Source: Oscillospiraceae bacterium
GTDB lineage: Bacteria > Bacillota > Clostridia > Oscillospirales > Oscillospiraceae
DNA: 64,000 nucleotides
Assembly (NCBI GenBank): GCA_009777775.1
Contig: WRLE01000010.1
Coordinates: forward strand, 1 to 64,000
Direction of reading: 5' to 3'
Shown here: positions 1 to 8,498 of the stretch, piece by piece
Layout: each line of letters begins with the position of its first letter
Position numbering within the stretch: the stretch's first letter is position 1
The notes under the pieces: generated by a model
Told to the model about the DNA's origin: nothing
Databases searched by the model: none
Seen by the model: only the letters and a program-made list of their open reading frames with translations
Program-made: the position numbers and the translations under genes

Positions 1-337
1 CCCCGTACGCCTTAAGCAGACTGCGTCGCTCAACGCTCATGGGTTCGGGCATGGTCAGGATAAGGCGGTATTTTTTTGAAGCAGCTATCGCTGCAAGCCC
101 AATTCCCGTATTCCCGCTGGTCGGTTCGATTATGACTGTGTCTTGTTTTAGCAAACCCTTTTCCTCGGCATCCTCAATCATCGCTTTGGCAATCCTGTCT
201 TTAATGCTTCCAGCAGGGTTGAAGTATTCCAGCTTGGCTATAAGCTTTGAGGAAAGATTATACGAAGTAGCTATATTAGATAGTTCCAGCAAAGGCGTGT
301 TCCCAATCAAACCGACTAGATTTTTATGTATGCTCAT
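1..337 (-). CDS. cysK: Cysteine synthase (O-acetylserine sulfhydrylase), 3' part cut by window edge
   Basis: The first 112 residues of a fold-type II PLP enzyme that makes cysteine from O-acetylserine and sulfide. Visible landmarks are IGNTPLLEL near residue 11, the PLP-lysine segment PAGSIKDR (Lys about 46) and the phosphate/substrate loop PTSGNTG at about 72-78, all typical of CysK. The start is the ATG at 337, giving MSIHKNL. It follows iscU by only 36 bp on the same strand, so it is probably the last visible gene of the iscR-iscS-iscU operon; this links cysteine supply to the cysteine desulfurase. The C-terminus lies outside the window. CysK and CysM cannot be separated fully from this fragment. 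Confidence 0.93.
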   Translation of the reverse strand, partial: MSIHKNLVGLIGNTPLLELSNIATSYNLSSKLIAKLEYFNPAGSIKDRIAKAMIEDAEEKGLLKQDTVIIEPTSGNTGIGLAAIAASKKYRLILTMPEPMSVERRSLLKAYG

Positions 338-373
338 AATTACTTTCTCTTTTCAATTAAAAATAATGTCGAT

Positions 374-796
374 TCATTCGCCACTACTGCTACATCGAAA
401 ATCGCATCCGATGATTGGCAATGGGTCAATCCCTTTCTTATCAAAGTAATCCTGTATCGCTGCTTTAATGCCCTGTTCAGCAAGCACGGAACAGTGCAGT
501 TTTTCTGCTGGTAAACCATCCAAGGCATCCGCAACAGCCTTATTAGTAATGCTCAACGCTTCCTGAATGGATTTGCCCTTGACTAGCTCTGTAGCCATTG
601 AGGAAGTTGCCACGGCAGCGCCGCAACCAAAGGTTTTGAACCGAATATCGCTTATGAAATCATCTTCGATTTTCACATATATTCTCATGATGTCGCCGCA
701 TTTAGAGTTTCCGACTTCACCAATGCCGTTGGCGTCACCAAGCTCGCCAACATTGCGGGGGTTGGTAAAATGCTCCATGACTTTTTCTGAATACAT
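374..796 (-). CDS. iscU: Iron-sulfur cluster scaffold protein, NifU/IscU family
   Basis: A 140-residue scaffold on which Fe-S clusters are assembled from sulfur delivered by the neighbouring desulfurase. The three conserved cluster cysteines are at about 33 (KCGD, with the Asp that labilises the cluster), 58 (FGCGA) and 102 (LHCSVLAE). An additional C-x3-C pair sits at about 131/135 near the C-terminus. A second in-frame ATG at 802 is only 1 bp from the AAGGAG site, so the ATG at 796, 7 bp from it, is the better start. It lies between iscS and cysK on the same strand and matches the minimal iscRSU arrangement of Clostridia. Confidence 0.93.
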   Translation of the reverse strand: MYSEKVMEHFTNPRNVGELGDANGIGEVGNSKCGDIMRIYVKIEDDFISDIRFKTFGCGAAVATSSMATELVKGKSIQEALSITNKAVADALDGLPAEKLHCSVLAEQGIKAAIQDYFDKKGIDPLPIIGCDFRCSSSGE

Positions 797-855
797 AAAC
801 ATACTCCTTTGTTATATTAGTGAGCGGATGTATTTGCATAATTAGTGTGCAGGAT

Positions 856-2007
856 TTATTGCCACAGCGGAGACATATCCCGTAGCTTTTCGATAATTCC
901 CGGCAGTTTTTCAAGTACATAATCTATCTCATCATTCGTGTTGTCCTCTCCGAGAGACAGCCTTAGTGAGCCATGAGCAATTTCATGGGGCAAACCTATA
1001 GCCATCAAAACATGGGAAGGTTCTAGCGATCCAGAGGAACAAGCCGAACCCGATGAAGCGCAGATGCCGCATTGGTCGAGCAATAGCAGTATGGATTCCC
1101 CTTCAATTCCTTCAAAAACAAAAGAAGCAATTCCCGGCAACCTGTTTACCGGATCTCCTGTTAATTTTGTACGAGGAATTGTGAGCAACTCCTTTATCAG
1201 CCTATCTCTCATTTGCTCAACTGAGCGCAAAGGCAGCCGCAAAAGCTTGTCATCAAGGGCGGCGGCAACGGATACGATGCCAGCGACGTTCTCTGTTCCG
1301 CTTCTGCCACCTCGCTCTTGACCTCCTCCATGCAATAGCGGGGGCATATGCAAATCCTTTTTCGCATATAATACTCCAACACCCTTAGCTCCTCCCAACT
1401 TATGGCCGGAAAAAGATAACAAGTCAATGCTCATTTCCCTTACATTGATTGGGATTTGCCCGACAGCTTGCACTGCATCGCTGTGGAACAATACACCATT
1501 TTCTCGGGCAATTTTGCCTATTTCCGATATTGGAAGAATTGTCCCAATCTCGTTGTTAGCAGCCATGACTGTGATAAGTATTGTATCGTTGCGGATTGAG
1601 CTTCGCAGTTCGTCCAATGATATCTGCCCATGCTCATCTACACTGAGATGCGTAAGCTCATAACCTTCCGTTTCGAGATACTTTAAAGTGTTCAGCACTG
1701 CAGGATGTTCTATCGCCGATGTGATGATGTGCCTGCCTTTGCTTTTTTTCATTTCAGCCACAGACTTAATCGCCCAATTATCTGATTCTGTGCCTCCACC
1801 GACAAAATATATTTCCTCCGGCATAGCGCCGATTGCATCCGCTATTCTACTTCGTGCATTTTCTATTGCATTTTTTGCATCCCTGCCAATTGAATAAATG
1901 GATGATGGGTTGCCATATCCATCCCCCAGAAAGGGGAGCATTGCATCAAATGCCGGTTTTGATAGCTTCGTTGTTGCAGCATTATCGAAATAAATCAGTT
2001 TGTTCAT
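856..2007 (-). CDS. iscS: Cysteine desulfurase, NifS/IscS family
   Basis: A PLP enzyme of 383 residues that removes sulfur from cysteine as a persulfide for Fe-S assembly. It begins with YFDNAATTK, has the PLP lysine in SFSGHKLGG (Lys about 203), and the catalytic cysteine about 323 in SSGSACSSGSLEPSHVL, the mobile-loop form of group I enzymes. It sits between the Rrf2 regulator (99 bp upstream) and the scaffold gene (59 bp downstream), which supports a role in general or NifS-like cluster assembly rather than in SUF, since no sufBCD genes are present. Confidence 0.95.
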   Translation of the reverse strand: MNKLIYFDNAATTKLSKPAFDAMLPFLGDGYGNPSSIYSIGRDAKNAIENARSRIADAIGAMPEEIYFVGGGTESDNWAIKSVAEMKKSKGRHIITSAIEHPAVLNTLKYLETEGYELTHLSVDEHGQISLDELRSSIRNDTILITVMAANNEIGTILPISEIGKIARENGVLFHSDAVQAVGQIPINVREMSIDLLSFSGHKLGGAKGVGVLYAKKDLHMPPLLHGGGQERGGRSGTENVAGIVSVAAALDDKLLRLPLRSVEQMRDRLIKELLTIPRTKLTGDPVNRLPGIASFVFEGIEGESILLLLDQCGICASSGSACSSGSLEPSHVLMAIGLPHEIAHGSLRLSLGEDNTNDEIDYVLEKLPGIIEKLRDMSPLWQ

Positions 2008-2105
2008 TCTCTACCTCTTATTCCTATATGAAAAGTATGATTTAATATAAACCAATACAATATGAATGTCAATAAGTTTTTTACTAATATATTTCTGCTA
2101 ATTAT

Positions 2106-2513
2106 TCACGATTGTTCTAAAAAATCACTCAGTGTCACAGAATCAACGTAATTATCTATGACTTCATAAAGACCTGTCCAAAAATCAAGAGTCTTGCATT
2201 GCTCGCTACGCTGACAATAATTCTTCTCACTATCCAAACAGGCAACAGGAGCGAGATTTCCTTCAATCGCTCGTAGGATTCCGCCAATTGTATACTGGTC
2301 GGGGGTTTTTGTCAGCATATATCCACCGCCATAACCACGCTCACCACGTAACATTCCTGCTCTAGTGAGGCTTTGCACTATTTGTTCCAAATATTTAATA
2401 GATATTCCTTGCCGCTCAGATATTTCTTTTATTGTCACTCGTTCTTTTGTGTCATTTTCGGCAATATCAATCATCATCCGCAGTGCGTATCTCCCTTTGG
2501 TTGATATTTTCAC
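2106..2513 (-). CDS. iscR: Rrf2 family Fe-S regulator, IscR-like
   Basis: A 135-residue winged-helix repressor. The N-terminal KISTKGRYALRMMIDIA and the GGYMLTK wing are typical of Rrf2 proteins. Three cysteines at about 92, 100 and 106 (C-x7-C-x5-C) are in the place where IscR binds its [2Fe-2S] cluster. I choose the GTG at 2513 because GGGAGGTG lies just before it; the ATG at 2558 would give a 15-residue extension not usual for the family. As first gene of iscR-iscS-iscU-cysK it probably represses its own operon. CymR-type cysteine control is an alternative, because cysK is in the unit. Confidence 0.9.
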   Translation of the reverse strand: MKISTKGRYALRMMIDIAENDTKERVTIKEISERQGISIKYLEQIVQSLTRAGMLRGERGYGGGYMLTKTPDQYTIGGILRAIEGNLAPVACLDSEKNYCQRSEQCKTLDFWTGLYEVIDNYVDSVTLSDFLEQS

Positions 2514-2637
2514 AATGCACCTCCCTAATTCTTTTATCAGTTCCTCGTGAATACTCATTTCTATTTCTGGTTACTCAAACGCTATGTAAAGTCTTTATTA
2601 TCGTCCACACATATAATTCATATCTGATTAGTATGGA

Positions 2638-2666
2638 ATAATACCATCTGTTTCTATCTTTGTCAA
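2638..2666 (-). promoter_or_regulatory. SigA promoter of the iscR operon with possible operator
   Basis: On the minus strand TTGACA (2661-2666) and TATTAT (2638-2643) are separated by exactly 17 bp, a near-consensus vegetative promoter. Just downstream, around 2620-2636, lies an imperfect palindrome of the form ATACTAATCAGATAT, in the position of an Rrf2 operator; that part is inference. Confidence 0.75.
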
Positions 2667-2687
2667 GCATTTTTGGCAAAATTAGTA

Positions 2688-2736
2688 TAGATTAGTGGAT
2701 TTATTCATCTTTTTATGCTATTATATCAATGTTGCA
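2688..2736 (+). repeat. 49-bp direct repeat, copy 1
   Basis: Perfectly identical over 49 bp to 4621-4669. The two copies bracket the AAA-ATPase gene. The repeat is AT-rich and holds a TATTAT box, so it may also carry a plus-strand promoter. Confidence 0.95.
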
Positions 2737-2748
2737 TTTTTTTAGAAT

Positions 2749-2796
2749 GCGGGGACGGTACTTTTGTTCATTTTTGAACAAAAGAACTGTCCCCGC
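2749..2796. repeat. REP-like palindrome with GCGGGGACGG arms
   Basis: Two 22-bp arms (2749-2770 and 2775-2796) pair with only two mismatches around a 4-nt loop. A related but more divergent palindrome lies at 44381-44430. The GGGGACGGT core resembles dispersed palindromes found in many Firmicutes near REP-associated transposases; no such transposase is in this window. Confidence 0.7.
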
Positions 2797-2928
2797 GATC
2801 ATCCCCGCGTTCATTCCAGCAAAAATAATAACTCCCATGTAAAAACCAATGGTTTTTTTACTTTTTCCATGATATAATTTATCTACACGATATGAGCAAA
2901 AAGCTCTAATACTAGTGGAGGGTGAGCC

Positions 2929-4593
2929 GTGAAAAAGCAGATATTTATCGGTTCGGAGTCCTTTGAGGAATTAATCGAGGGCGATTATTTCTATATCGAC
3001 AAGACGCTTTTTATTAAGGAATTATTCGATAATAAGGGTAAAGTCACCCTTATTACAAGACCTAGGCGCTTTGGGAAAACATTGAATATGAGTATGCTGA
3101 GGAGTTTTTTTGACATCCATAAAGACAGCTATACCCTGTTCGATGGACTAGCGATATCACAATACACCAATATTATCGAAAATCATCAGAATAAGTATCC
3201 TGTGATTTCGCTGACTTTAAAGAATGTGGAACTGGGTACATATGATACTGCGATTGAGAGAATGAAAACTCTTGTTTCCGCAGCTTATCAAGAACTCCTT
3301 TATTTACATGAAAGCGAAAAGTTAAACGAACGCCAAAAGGAGCTATTTTACTCCTACTATATGAGAAGATCCACAGCAGAAGAGTTGCAGTCTTCATTAT
3401 TTTTTTTAACCGAATGTCTATCTAAGCACCATGATAAACGCGTAATTATTCTCCTAGACGAATATGATACGCCTATAGACAGCGCAGAGCGTCATGGATA
3501 TTACCAGCAAATGATTGAATTCATGAGGGGTTTTTTGGGTAGTGTGTTCAAGACCAACGATTATTTGGAATTCGGTGTGCTAACAGGAGTTCAACGGATT
3601 TCCAAAGAGGGCTTGTTCAGCAGCTTTAATAACCCAATGGTTTCTGGCGTACTTGACAAAGAATTTGCAACAAGCTTCGGATTTACAGACGATGAAGTAA
3701 AAGCCGCTTTTGATATATTTGGTGTTAGCGACAGATACAGCGAAGTAAAAAACTGGTATGATGGATACAGAATCGGCGGACATGATATGTATAACCCCTG
3801 GAGTATAACAAGGTTCCTCCAAAGACAAGAAATTGAAAACTACTGGGTTAATACTGGATCTGTCCAAGTATTAAAGGATGTATTCCACATGGGAGACGAC
3901 AGGTTGAGAAACGACTTGGCGGGTCTGCTCACTGGTACTCCAATTACCATGTCCCTTGCTGATCAGATAACATACCCCATTAAGTACGCCAGTACAAACA
4001 CTTTCTGGACACTCCTACTCCATGCTGGATATCTAAAACCGTGCAACGGTGCCAAAGGGAGCTGGTTCGCAGCGGAACTGGTGAATATGGAGGTCAAGGA
4101 CACCTTTACCCGATATGCTGCCGAGTGGTTGATGGAGGAACGTGTTACCGTATATGACTCCATTCGGGAGTTTGTGGCGTATCTTTTAAACGGTAATCTG
4201 GAAGGGATAGAAAGCGCGTTAAATGATGATATACTAAACAACCCCAGCAGCTTCGATCTTATACAAGAAAATAGTTACCATATGTTCATTTATGGTATGC
4301 TCCTATCTCTTTCGGGCAACTACACCGTACATTCCAACCATGAATCAGGTAAAGGCAGGTCAGATTGTATGATTAAACCTACTGATAAAAATGCAGCTGC
4401 CGTGGTGTTGGAATTTAAACATATAAAGGAAGACTCGCTTGACCTAAAGGCTGAAGCGCAAAAGGGTATGGAGCAAATAAACGAAATGGAATATATCAGC
4501 AGCCTACAGCAAGATGGGTATACCCGAATCTTTAAGTATGCCATCGCCTTTCGCAAGAAAACCTGCGAAGTAGTCATGGAACACGAGAGTTAA
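2929..4593 (+). CDS. AAA-ATPase-like protein with C-terminal PD-(D/E)XK nuclease domain
   Basis: A 554-residue member of the family with an N-terminal AAA-ATPase-like domain and a C-terminal PD-(D/E)XK-like domain. The P-loop variant RPRRFGKT is at about 44-51 and the Walker B segment VIILLDEYDTPID at about 173-185. A nuclease-like D...E-x-K pattern is seen near Asp 479 and EFK 495-497. The start is GTG at 2929 after GGAGGGTGA. The family is expanded in anaerobes and its function is not known. This copy lies between perfect 49-bp direct repeats, interrupting the space between the isc promoter and the lipoprotein gene, so it looks acquired. Confidence 0.85.
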   Translation: MKKQIFIGSESFEELIEGDYFYIDKTLFIKELFDNKGKVTLITRPRRFGKTLNMSMLRSFFDIHKDSYTLFDGLAISQYTNIIENHQNKYPVISLTLKNVELGTYDTAIERMKTLVSAAYQELLYLHESEKLNERQKELFYSYYMRRSTAEELQSSLFFLTECLSKHHDKRVIILLDEYDTPIDSAERHGYYQQMIEFMRGFLGSVFKTNDYLEFGVLTGVQRISKEGLFSSFNNPMVSGVLDKEFATSFGFTDDEVKAAFDIFGVSDRYSEVKNWYDGYRIGGHDMYNPWSITRFLQRQEIENYWVNTGSVQVLKDVFHMGDDRLRNDLAGLLTGTPITMSLADQITYPIKYASTNTFWTLLLHAGYLKPCNGAKGSWFAAELVNMEVKDTFTRYAAEWLMEERVTVYDSIREFVAYLLNGNLEGIESALNDDILNNPSSFDLIQENSYHMFIYGMLLSLSGNYTVHSNHESGKGRSDCMIKPTDKNAAAVVLEFKHIKEDSLDLKAEAQKGMEQINEMEYISSLQQDGYTRIFKYAIAFRKKTCEVVMEHES

Positions 4594-4620
4594 TGAAGGA
4601 GTAATTAAGTATTATTAATG

Positions 4621-4669
4621 TAGATTAGTGGATTTATTCATCTTTTTATGCTATTATATCAATGTTGCA
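4621..4669 (+). repeat. 49-bp direct repeat, copy 2
   Basis: Identical to 2688-2736. It lies 27 bp after the end of the AAA-ATPase gene and 92 bp before the lipoprotein hydrolase gene. Confidence 0.95.
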
Positions 4670-4761
4670 CTTTGTTATGGATTTATGCAACTAGTTTTAT
4701 GTGTAAATAGCATTGTATTTCAAATACCCAATTGCAAAAGAATATAAATGGAGTGTTTTCG

Positions 4762-6222
4762 ATGAAAAAACTGCTTGCATTTTTGCTAGCTATTGTATTA
4801 ACCCTAGCTATTGGTGGTTGCATACCTACTGGTAATGCTGATGTTTCAGATGAACCCTCACCAGAGTCAATTGACTGGGAGTTTTATACACAAAGAGCCG
4901 AAACATTCATCACTGCCATAGCAAGTGATGATATTGAAACGGCTTTTAACCTACTCGAAGCCATAATGAAGCAGCATTTTCCCAGTTCATCATTGAAAAC
5001 TGACCTTTGGGATTTGATAATCGGACAAGTTGGAGACTTTATAGCAATTTATGATATAAGCACAGAGTATAGTGCCGGATACTATATGTGTAGAGTAACT
5101 ACCTATCATGAAAATATCGGTGTGATTTTCCGCCTAGTTTTCACCGAAGATGGTTTAATTACTGGACTATTTATAGATGATTATCCTATACTATCCGATG
5201 CTCCTCCTTTAAGCGAAAAGCCAACAGATTTTTCATTACAAAATAACGAACTAAAGGAAATTACCCAAAGGGAAGGCTTCACCGATTACCCTGTCGTAAT
5301 TGGTGAGGAAAGCGATTATCCCCTCCATGGAATTTTATCAATTCCTGATGGATATGATGAAATGTTACCAGCTGTTGTCTTGGTTCACGGTTCCGGCGCC
5401 CACGATATGGACTCTACTATATATGAAAATAAACCTTTTAAAGATATTGCCGACTATTTGGCAGCCAATGGCATAGCAGTAATACGTTATAATAAAAGAA
5501 ACTATGCTTACGAAGACCAAATGGCCGAGGTTATCAGCGGCGAATATACTGTATATCATGAAACCGTAGAAGATGCCATTTTAGCCAGCAATTTGTTGAA
5601 AGCTCACCCTTTAATCGATGAAAACCGAGTCTATATCATAGGTTTGAGCATGGGCGCCTACCTTGCTCCAAGGATTCATTCAGATGGCGGTGATTTCGCT
5701 GGTTTGATACTCCTTGCAGGATCGCCCTATTCAATCCATGATGCAATGCGAAATCAACAAATTTTACTTTTTGAAACAATTATGGAAGATGGCGAAGAAA
5801 AAGATGCTATTCTTGCACAATTGACAAAGGAAGCCTATGATGCTGCAGTCGCAGAACTATATGAACTCCCTGATGAAATAGCAAAACAAACATCAATCGA
5901 TGGGGGAGCTTGGACGGTTTATTTCTTTAAAGAATGGGATGCGATACCCACCTCAGAGTATGTTGAAAACATCACCGTTCCTTTCCTCATTATGCAAGGC
6001 TCAGAGGATTTCCAAGTACTTGCCGATATTAACTATGTGGCATGGCAGGAGCTACTGGCTGGGCGAGACAATGTTACTTTTAAACTCTACGAAGGTTTAA
6101 ACCATCTGTTCATGCAATCCCAGGGGAAAAACATCACGGAAATCGAAGAAGAATACTCTGTACCAGCCAATGTGAACACCCAGGTTTTGGAAGATATTAC
6201 CCAGTGGATTTATTCTAATTAA
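4762..6222 (+). CDS. Lipoprotein with DUF3887-like domain and alpha/beta hydrolase domain
   Basis: A 486-residue secreted esterase/peptidase-type protein. The signal peptide ends in the lipobox LAIGGC (Cys 20), predicting a membrane-anchored lipoprotein. Residues about 35-145 resemble the DUF3887 domain often fused to such hydrolases. The hydrolase part shows an oxyanion-hole motif LVHGSG, the nucleophile elbow GLSMG (Ser about 296), an acid in QGSEDF and the final histidine in GLNHLF. The ATG at 4762 follows GGAG by 8 bp and is preferred over the upstream ATG at 4732. The substrate is unknown. It is followed 28 bp later by a transporter gene on the same strand. Confidence 0.85.
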   Translation: MKKLLAFLLAIVLTLAIGGCIPTGNADVSDEPSPESIDWEFYTQRAETFITAIASDDIETAFNLLEAIMKQHFPSSSLKTDLWDLIIGQVGDFIAIYDISTEYSAGYYMCRVTTYHENIGVIFRLVFTEDGLITGLFIDDYPILSDAPPLSEKPTDFSLQNNELKEITQREGFTDYPVVIGEESDYPLHGILSIPDGYDEMLPAVVLVHGSGAHDMDSTIYENKPFKDIADYLAANGIAVIRYNKRNYAYEDQMAEVISGEYTVYHETVEDAILASNLLKAHPLIDENRVYIIGLSMGAYLAPRIHSDGGDFAGLILLAGSPYSIHDAMRNQQILLFETIMEDGEEKDAILAQLTKEAYDAAVAELYELPDEIAKQTSIDGGAWTVYFFKEWDAIPTSEYVENITVPFLIMQGSEDFQVLADINYVAWQELLAGRDNVTFKLYEGLNHLFMQSQGKNITEIEEEYSVPANVNTQVLEDITQWIYSN

Positions 6223-6250
6223 ATGCTGTAAATAATATGGAGTCTATATA

Positions 6251-7501
6251 TTGAAAAAGAAATTTCAATGGGACATAACTTATCTGCAATGGGGTATAAC
6301 AGCCCTTGGAGTCATTACCTGCGCCGTTGTGGTGTATTTCGTTTTTGATAGATGGTCCTCGACAGCACAAACTTTCTATAAAATAGCAGATGCCTTTTCT
6401 CCAGTGATATATGGGCTTCTCTTTGCGTATCTTCTTGGTAAAATCAAAGTTTTTTTGGAAGTAAAATTCGTTTACCCCATGGTCAACCGCATATTCAAAA
6501 AAGCGCAAATTATGAGAAAAAGGCATATCGCTCGCTATATAAGTATAATAATAACTATAACCCTGACATTTTTTTGTGTAATCGGCGGAATCCTTCTCGT
6601 GTTGCCACAACTGGTCAATAGCCTTCAGCTTCTCGTGGATTCCATGCCCGAGTACTCGAAAATGATAGCTGATTGGATTTCGAGTATGTTTACCGATAAC
6701 GTCGTTATGCACGATACAATGGTAATAATCGCCGACAATATCATTGGGCGATTCACCAATTGGATTGAAGTTTCTTTGTTGTCGCCTGCAGAAAGTATTG
6801 CAGCAAATATAATCGACGGTGCTGTCGCCCTTATGAGGTTGGCAACAAACATAGCCGTCGGTTTCGTCATATCCCTTTATACAATGTATAACAACGAAAG
6901 ATTCACAGCTCAGGTTAAAAAGACGATATACGGCTTATTTGACACCGACCCAGCAAATAGAATCATCAGAAACATAACCCGCCTAGACGAAAAATTCGGT
7001 AGTTTCATTACCGCTCGTCTCATTGATGCAGTGGTAATTGGAGTATTGGCTTATATATTCAACATTGTCGCCGGTATGCCCTATCCCCTGCTTATTGCAG
7101 TTATCATTGGAATCACAAATATAATTCCTTTCTTTGGTCCTTTCATTGGAGGAGTTCCCAGCGCAGCACTCATTTTACTAATAGACCCGGTGAAAGCAAT
7201 AATTTTCGGTCTTTTCATCGTAATACTTCAAATGCTGGACGGCAATGTTATATATCCGAAAATCCAAGGCAGCTCATTTGGTCTATCTGGTTTTTGGATA
7301 GTCTCCGCTCTCATGGTGGGTGGTGGATTGTTTGGCTTCCCTGGCATATTGCTTTCTGTTCCTGTTGTTGCCTTTGTATATACTGTTTTCAAGGAAATGG
7401 TTCAAAATCGTCTTCGTGACCGAAGCCTTCCCACCGAAACAGAGGACTATATGATATACAGAACAACGGAAAGCACGATAAACAACAGCCATTTGTACTG
7501 A
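6251..7501 (+). CDS. AI-2E family transporter (UPF0118 type)
   Basis: A 416-residue polytopic membrane protein with about eight hydrophobic segments, the long soluble stretch between early and later helices, and the family-typical regions around GMPYPLLIAVIIGITNIIPFFGPFIGG and DGNVIYPKI. Family members include the autoinducer-2 exporter TqsA and various ion or glycine-type transporters, so the substrate cannot be assigned. The TTG start at 6251 is supported by GGAG 8 bp upstream. It is probably cotranscribed with the preceding lipoprotein gene and ends at a shared terminator. Confidence 0.85.
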   Translation: MKKKFQWDITYLQWGITALGVITCAVVVYFVFDRWSSTAQTFYKIADAFSPVIYGLLFAYLLGKIKVFLEVKFVYPMVNRIFKKAQIMRKRHIARYISIIITITLTFFCVIGGILLVLPQLVNSLQLLVDSMPEYSKMIADWISSMFTDNVVMHDTMVIIADNIIGRFTNWIEVSLLSPAESIAANIIDGAVALMRLATNIAVGFVISLYTMYNNERFTAQVKKTIYGLFDTDPANRIIRNITRLDEKFGSFITARLIDAVVIGVLAYIFNIVAGMPYPLLIAVIIGITNIIPFFGPFIGGVPSAALILLIDPVKAIIFGLFIVILQMLDGNVIYPKIQGSSFGLSGFWIVSALMVGGGLFGFPGILLSVPVVAFVYTVFKEMVQNRLRDRSLPTETEDYMIYRTTESTINNSHLY

Positions 7502-7528
7502 GCTCCGATTATTTAAAGCTGTAACAAT

Positions 7529-7564
7529 AAAACACCTTCCGTTTCGATGGAAGGTGTTTTTTGT
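7529..7564. terminator. Bidirectional rho-independent terminator
   Basis: An 11-bp perfect stem (AAACACCTTCC, 7530-7540, with 7549-7559) around an 8-nt loop, with T-rich tracts on both sides. It lies between the convergent AI-2E transporter gene and whiA and can serve both. Confidence 0.9.
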
Positions 7565-8461
7565 TTATTGACCTGATAAAGATACCAGTTTCCGCAATCT
7601 ATGATTCACAGCGGATTTTGATAAAGGTGGGTTAAAGAGTTCTGCCAGTTCCTTTATACTCAACTCAGGATTTTCCAGTCGTAATTGCGCTGTTTCTTTT
7701 AGCTTGTCGTTGAGTTGGTCATAATTCCCTGAGTTTTCGATTTTCATTATTGCATCTATTTGCGCAGCTGCAGCATCGACGATTTTCGTAACATTCGCTG
7801 TGTCGCAATTGACCTTTCTTTGCACCGCATTACGCATATCTTTTTCGATTTTCGTTGACATAAGCTTCATGGCATGGATTGGTGCTCCAATGAGAGTTAA
7901 AAAGTCTTCGATGACTGAACTTTGTTTAAAATATAGTATATGATTCCCACTTCTGGCGGTTTCTTTGGGATAAAAACCCATTTCCAATAGCAAAGAATAA
8001 ACTCCGCGACTGACACTGGAGTGACTGGTTGCCAGCTCCAGATGATAACTTTTTGTCGGGTCTGTAATGGCTCCACCTGCGAAAAATACACCTCTTAAGA
8101 AGCTCTTTTTGCAGCATTCTTCCTCAAGTACGCTCAGATTCACATGATGAGCAAGGAGGTTTTCCGGAGAATAGCCATATGTCTCGTATATCCTCTTTAG
8201 TTTCGCTTGATCGCTGACAATAAAGGTTCTCTTCCCTGTTTTGTCGGAATCGGGTAATATATCAAAATTAATGGAAAAAGCCTTATAAAACTGTTTCTCA
8301 AGTCGTAAAGCTAGCATTTGATTTCCCGTGATAATTCTAATTTCACGAGATGAAAAAGTATTGCAATAGAGCAACACCCCATAACACTCAGAAATGGCGC
8401 AACACTTACCCTCATCTTCAATTTTACACAACTCAACCTTAGAATCATACGAAAAAGACAT
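7565..8461 (-). CDS. whiA: DNA-binding protein WhiA
   Basis: A 298-residue regulator with an N-terminal LAGLIDADG homing-endonuclease-like fold (the region around RGVFFAGGAITDP is characteristic) and a C-terminal helix-turn-helix ending in KSAVNHRLRKL. WhiA is known in Streptomyces as a sporulation activator and in Firmicutes for a role in cell division or chromosome segregation. It is the last gene of the hprK-murB-rapZ-whiA run, 37 bp after rapZ. Confidence 0.95.
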   Translation of the reverse strand: MSFSYDSKVELCKIEDEGKCCAISECYGVLLYCNTFSSREIRIITGNQMLALRLEKQFYKAFSINFDILPDSDKTGKRTFIVSDQAKLKRIYETYGYSPENLLAHHVNLSVLEEECCKKSFLRGVFFAGGAITDPTKSYHLELATSHSSVSRGVYSLLLEMGFYPKETARSGNHILYFKQSSVIEDFLTLIGAPIHAMKLMSTKIEKDMRNAVQRKVNCDTANVTKIVDAAAAQIDAIMKIENSGNYDQLNDKLKETAQLRLENPELSIKELAELFNPPLSKSAVNHRLRKLVSLSGQ

Positions 8462-8498
8462 CCTAGCTTCTCACTCCAAATTCCTAATTCCTAGTTGC

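Larger units (their letters stand above)
2514..2928. other. Intergenic region between iscR and the AAA-ATPase gene
   Basis: This 415-bp space holds no gene. It contains the iscR leader and promoter, the first copy of a 49-bp direct repeat (2688-2736), a 22-bp-arm hairpin (2749-2796) and a TATAAT box (2873-2878) in front of the plus-strand gene at 2929. Confidence 0.7.

Noticed and set aside
340..534. Alternative short minus-strand frame over iscU
   Set aside because: Out of frame with the conserved scaffold protein; no homology.
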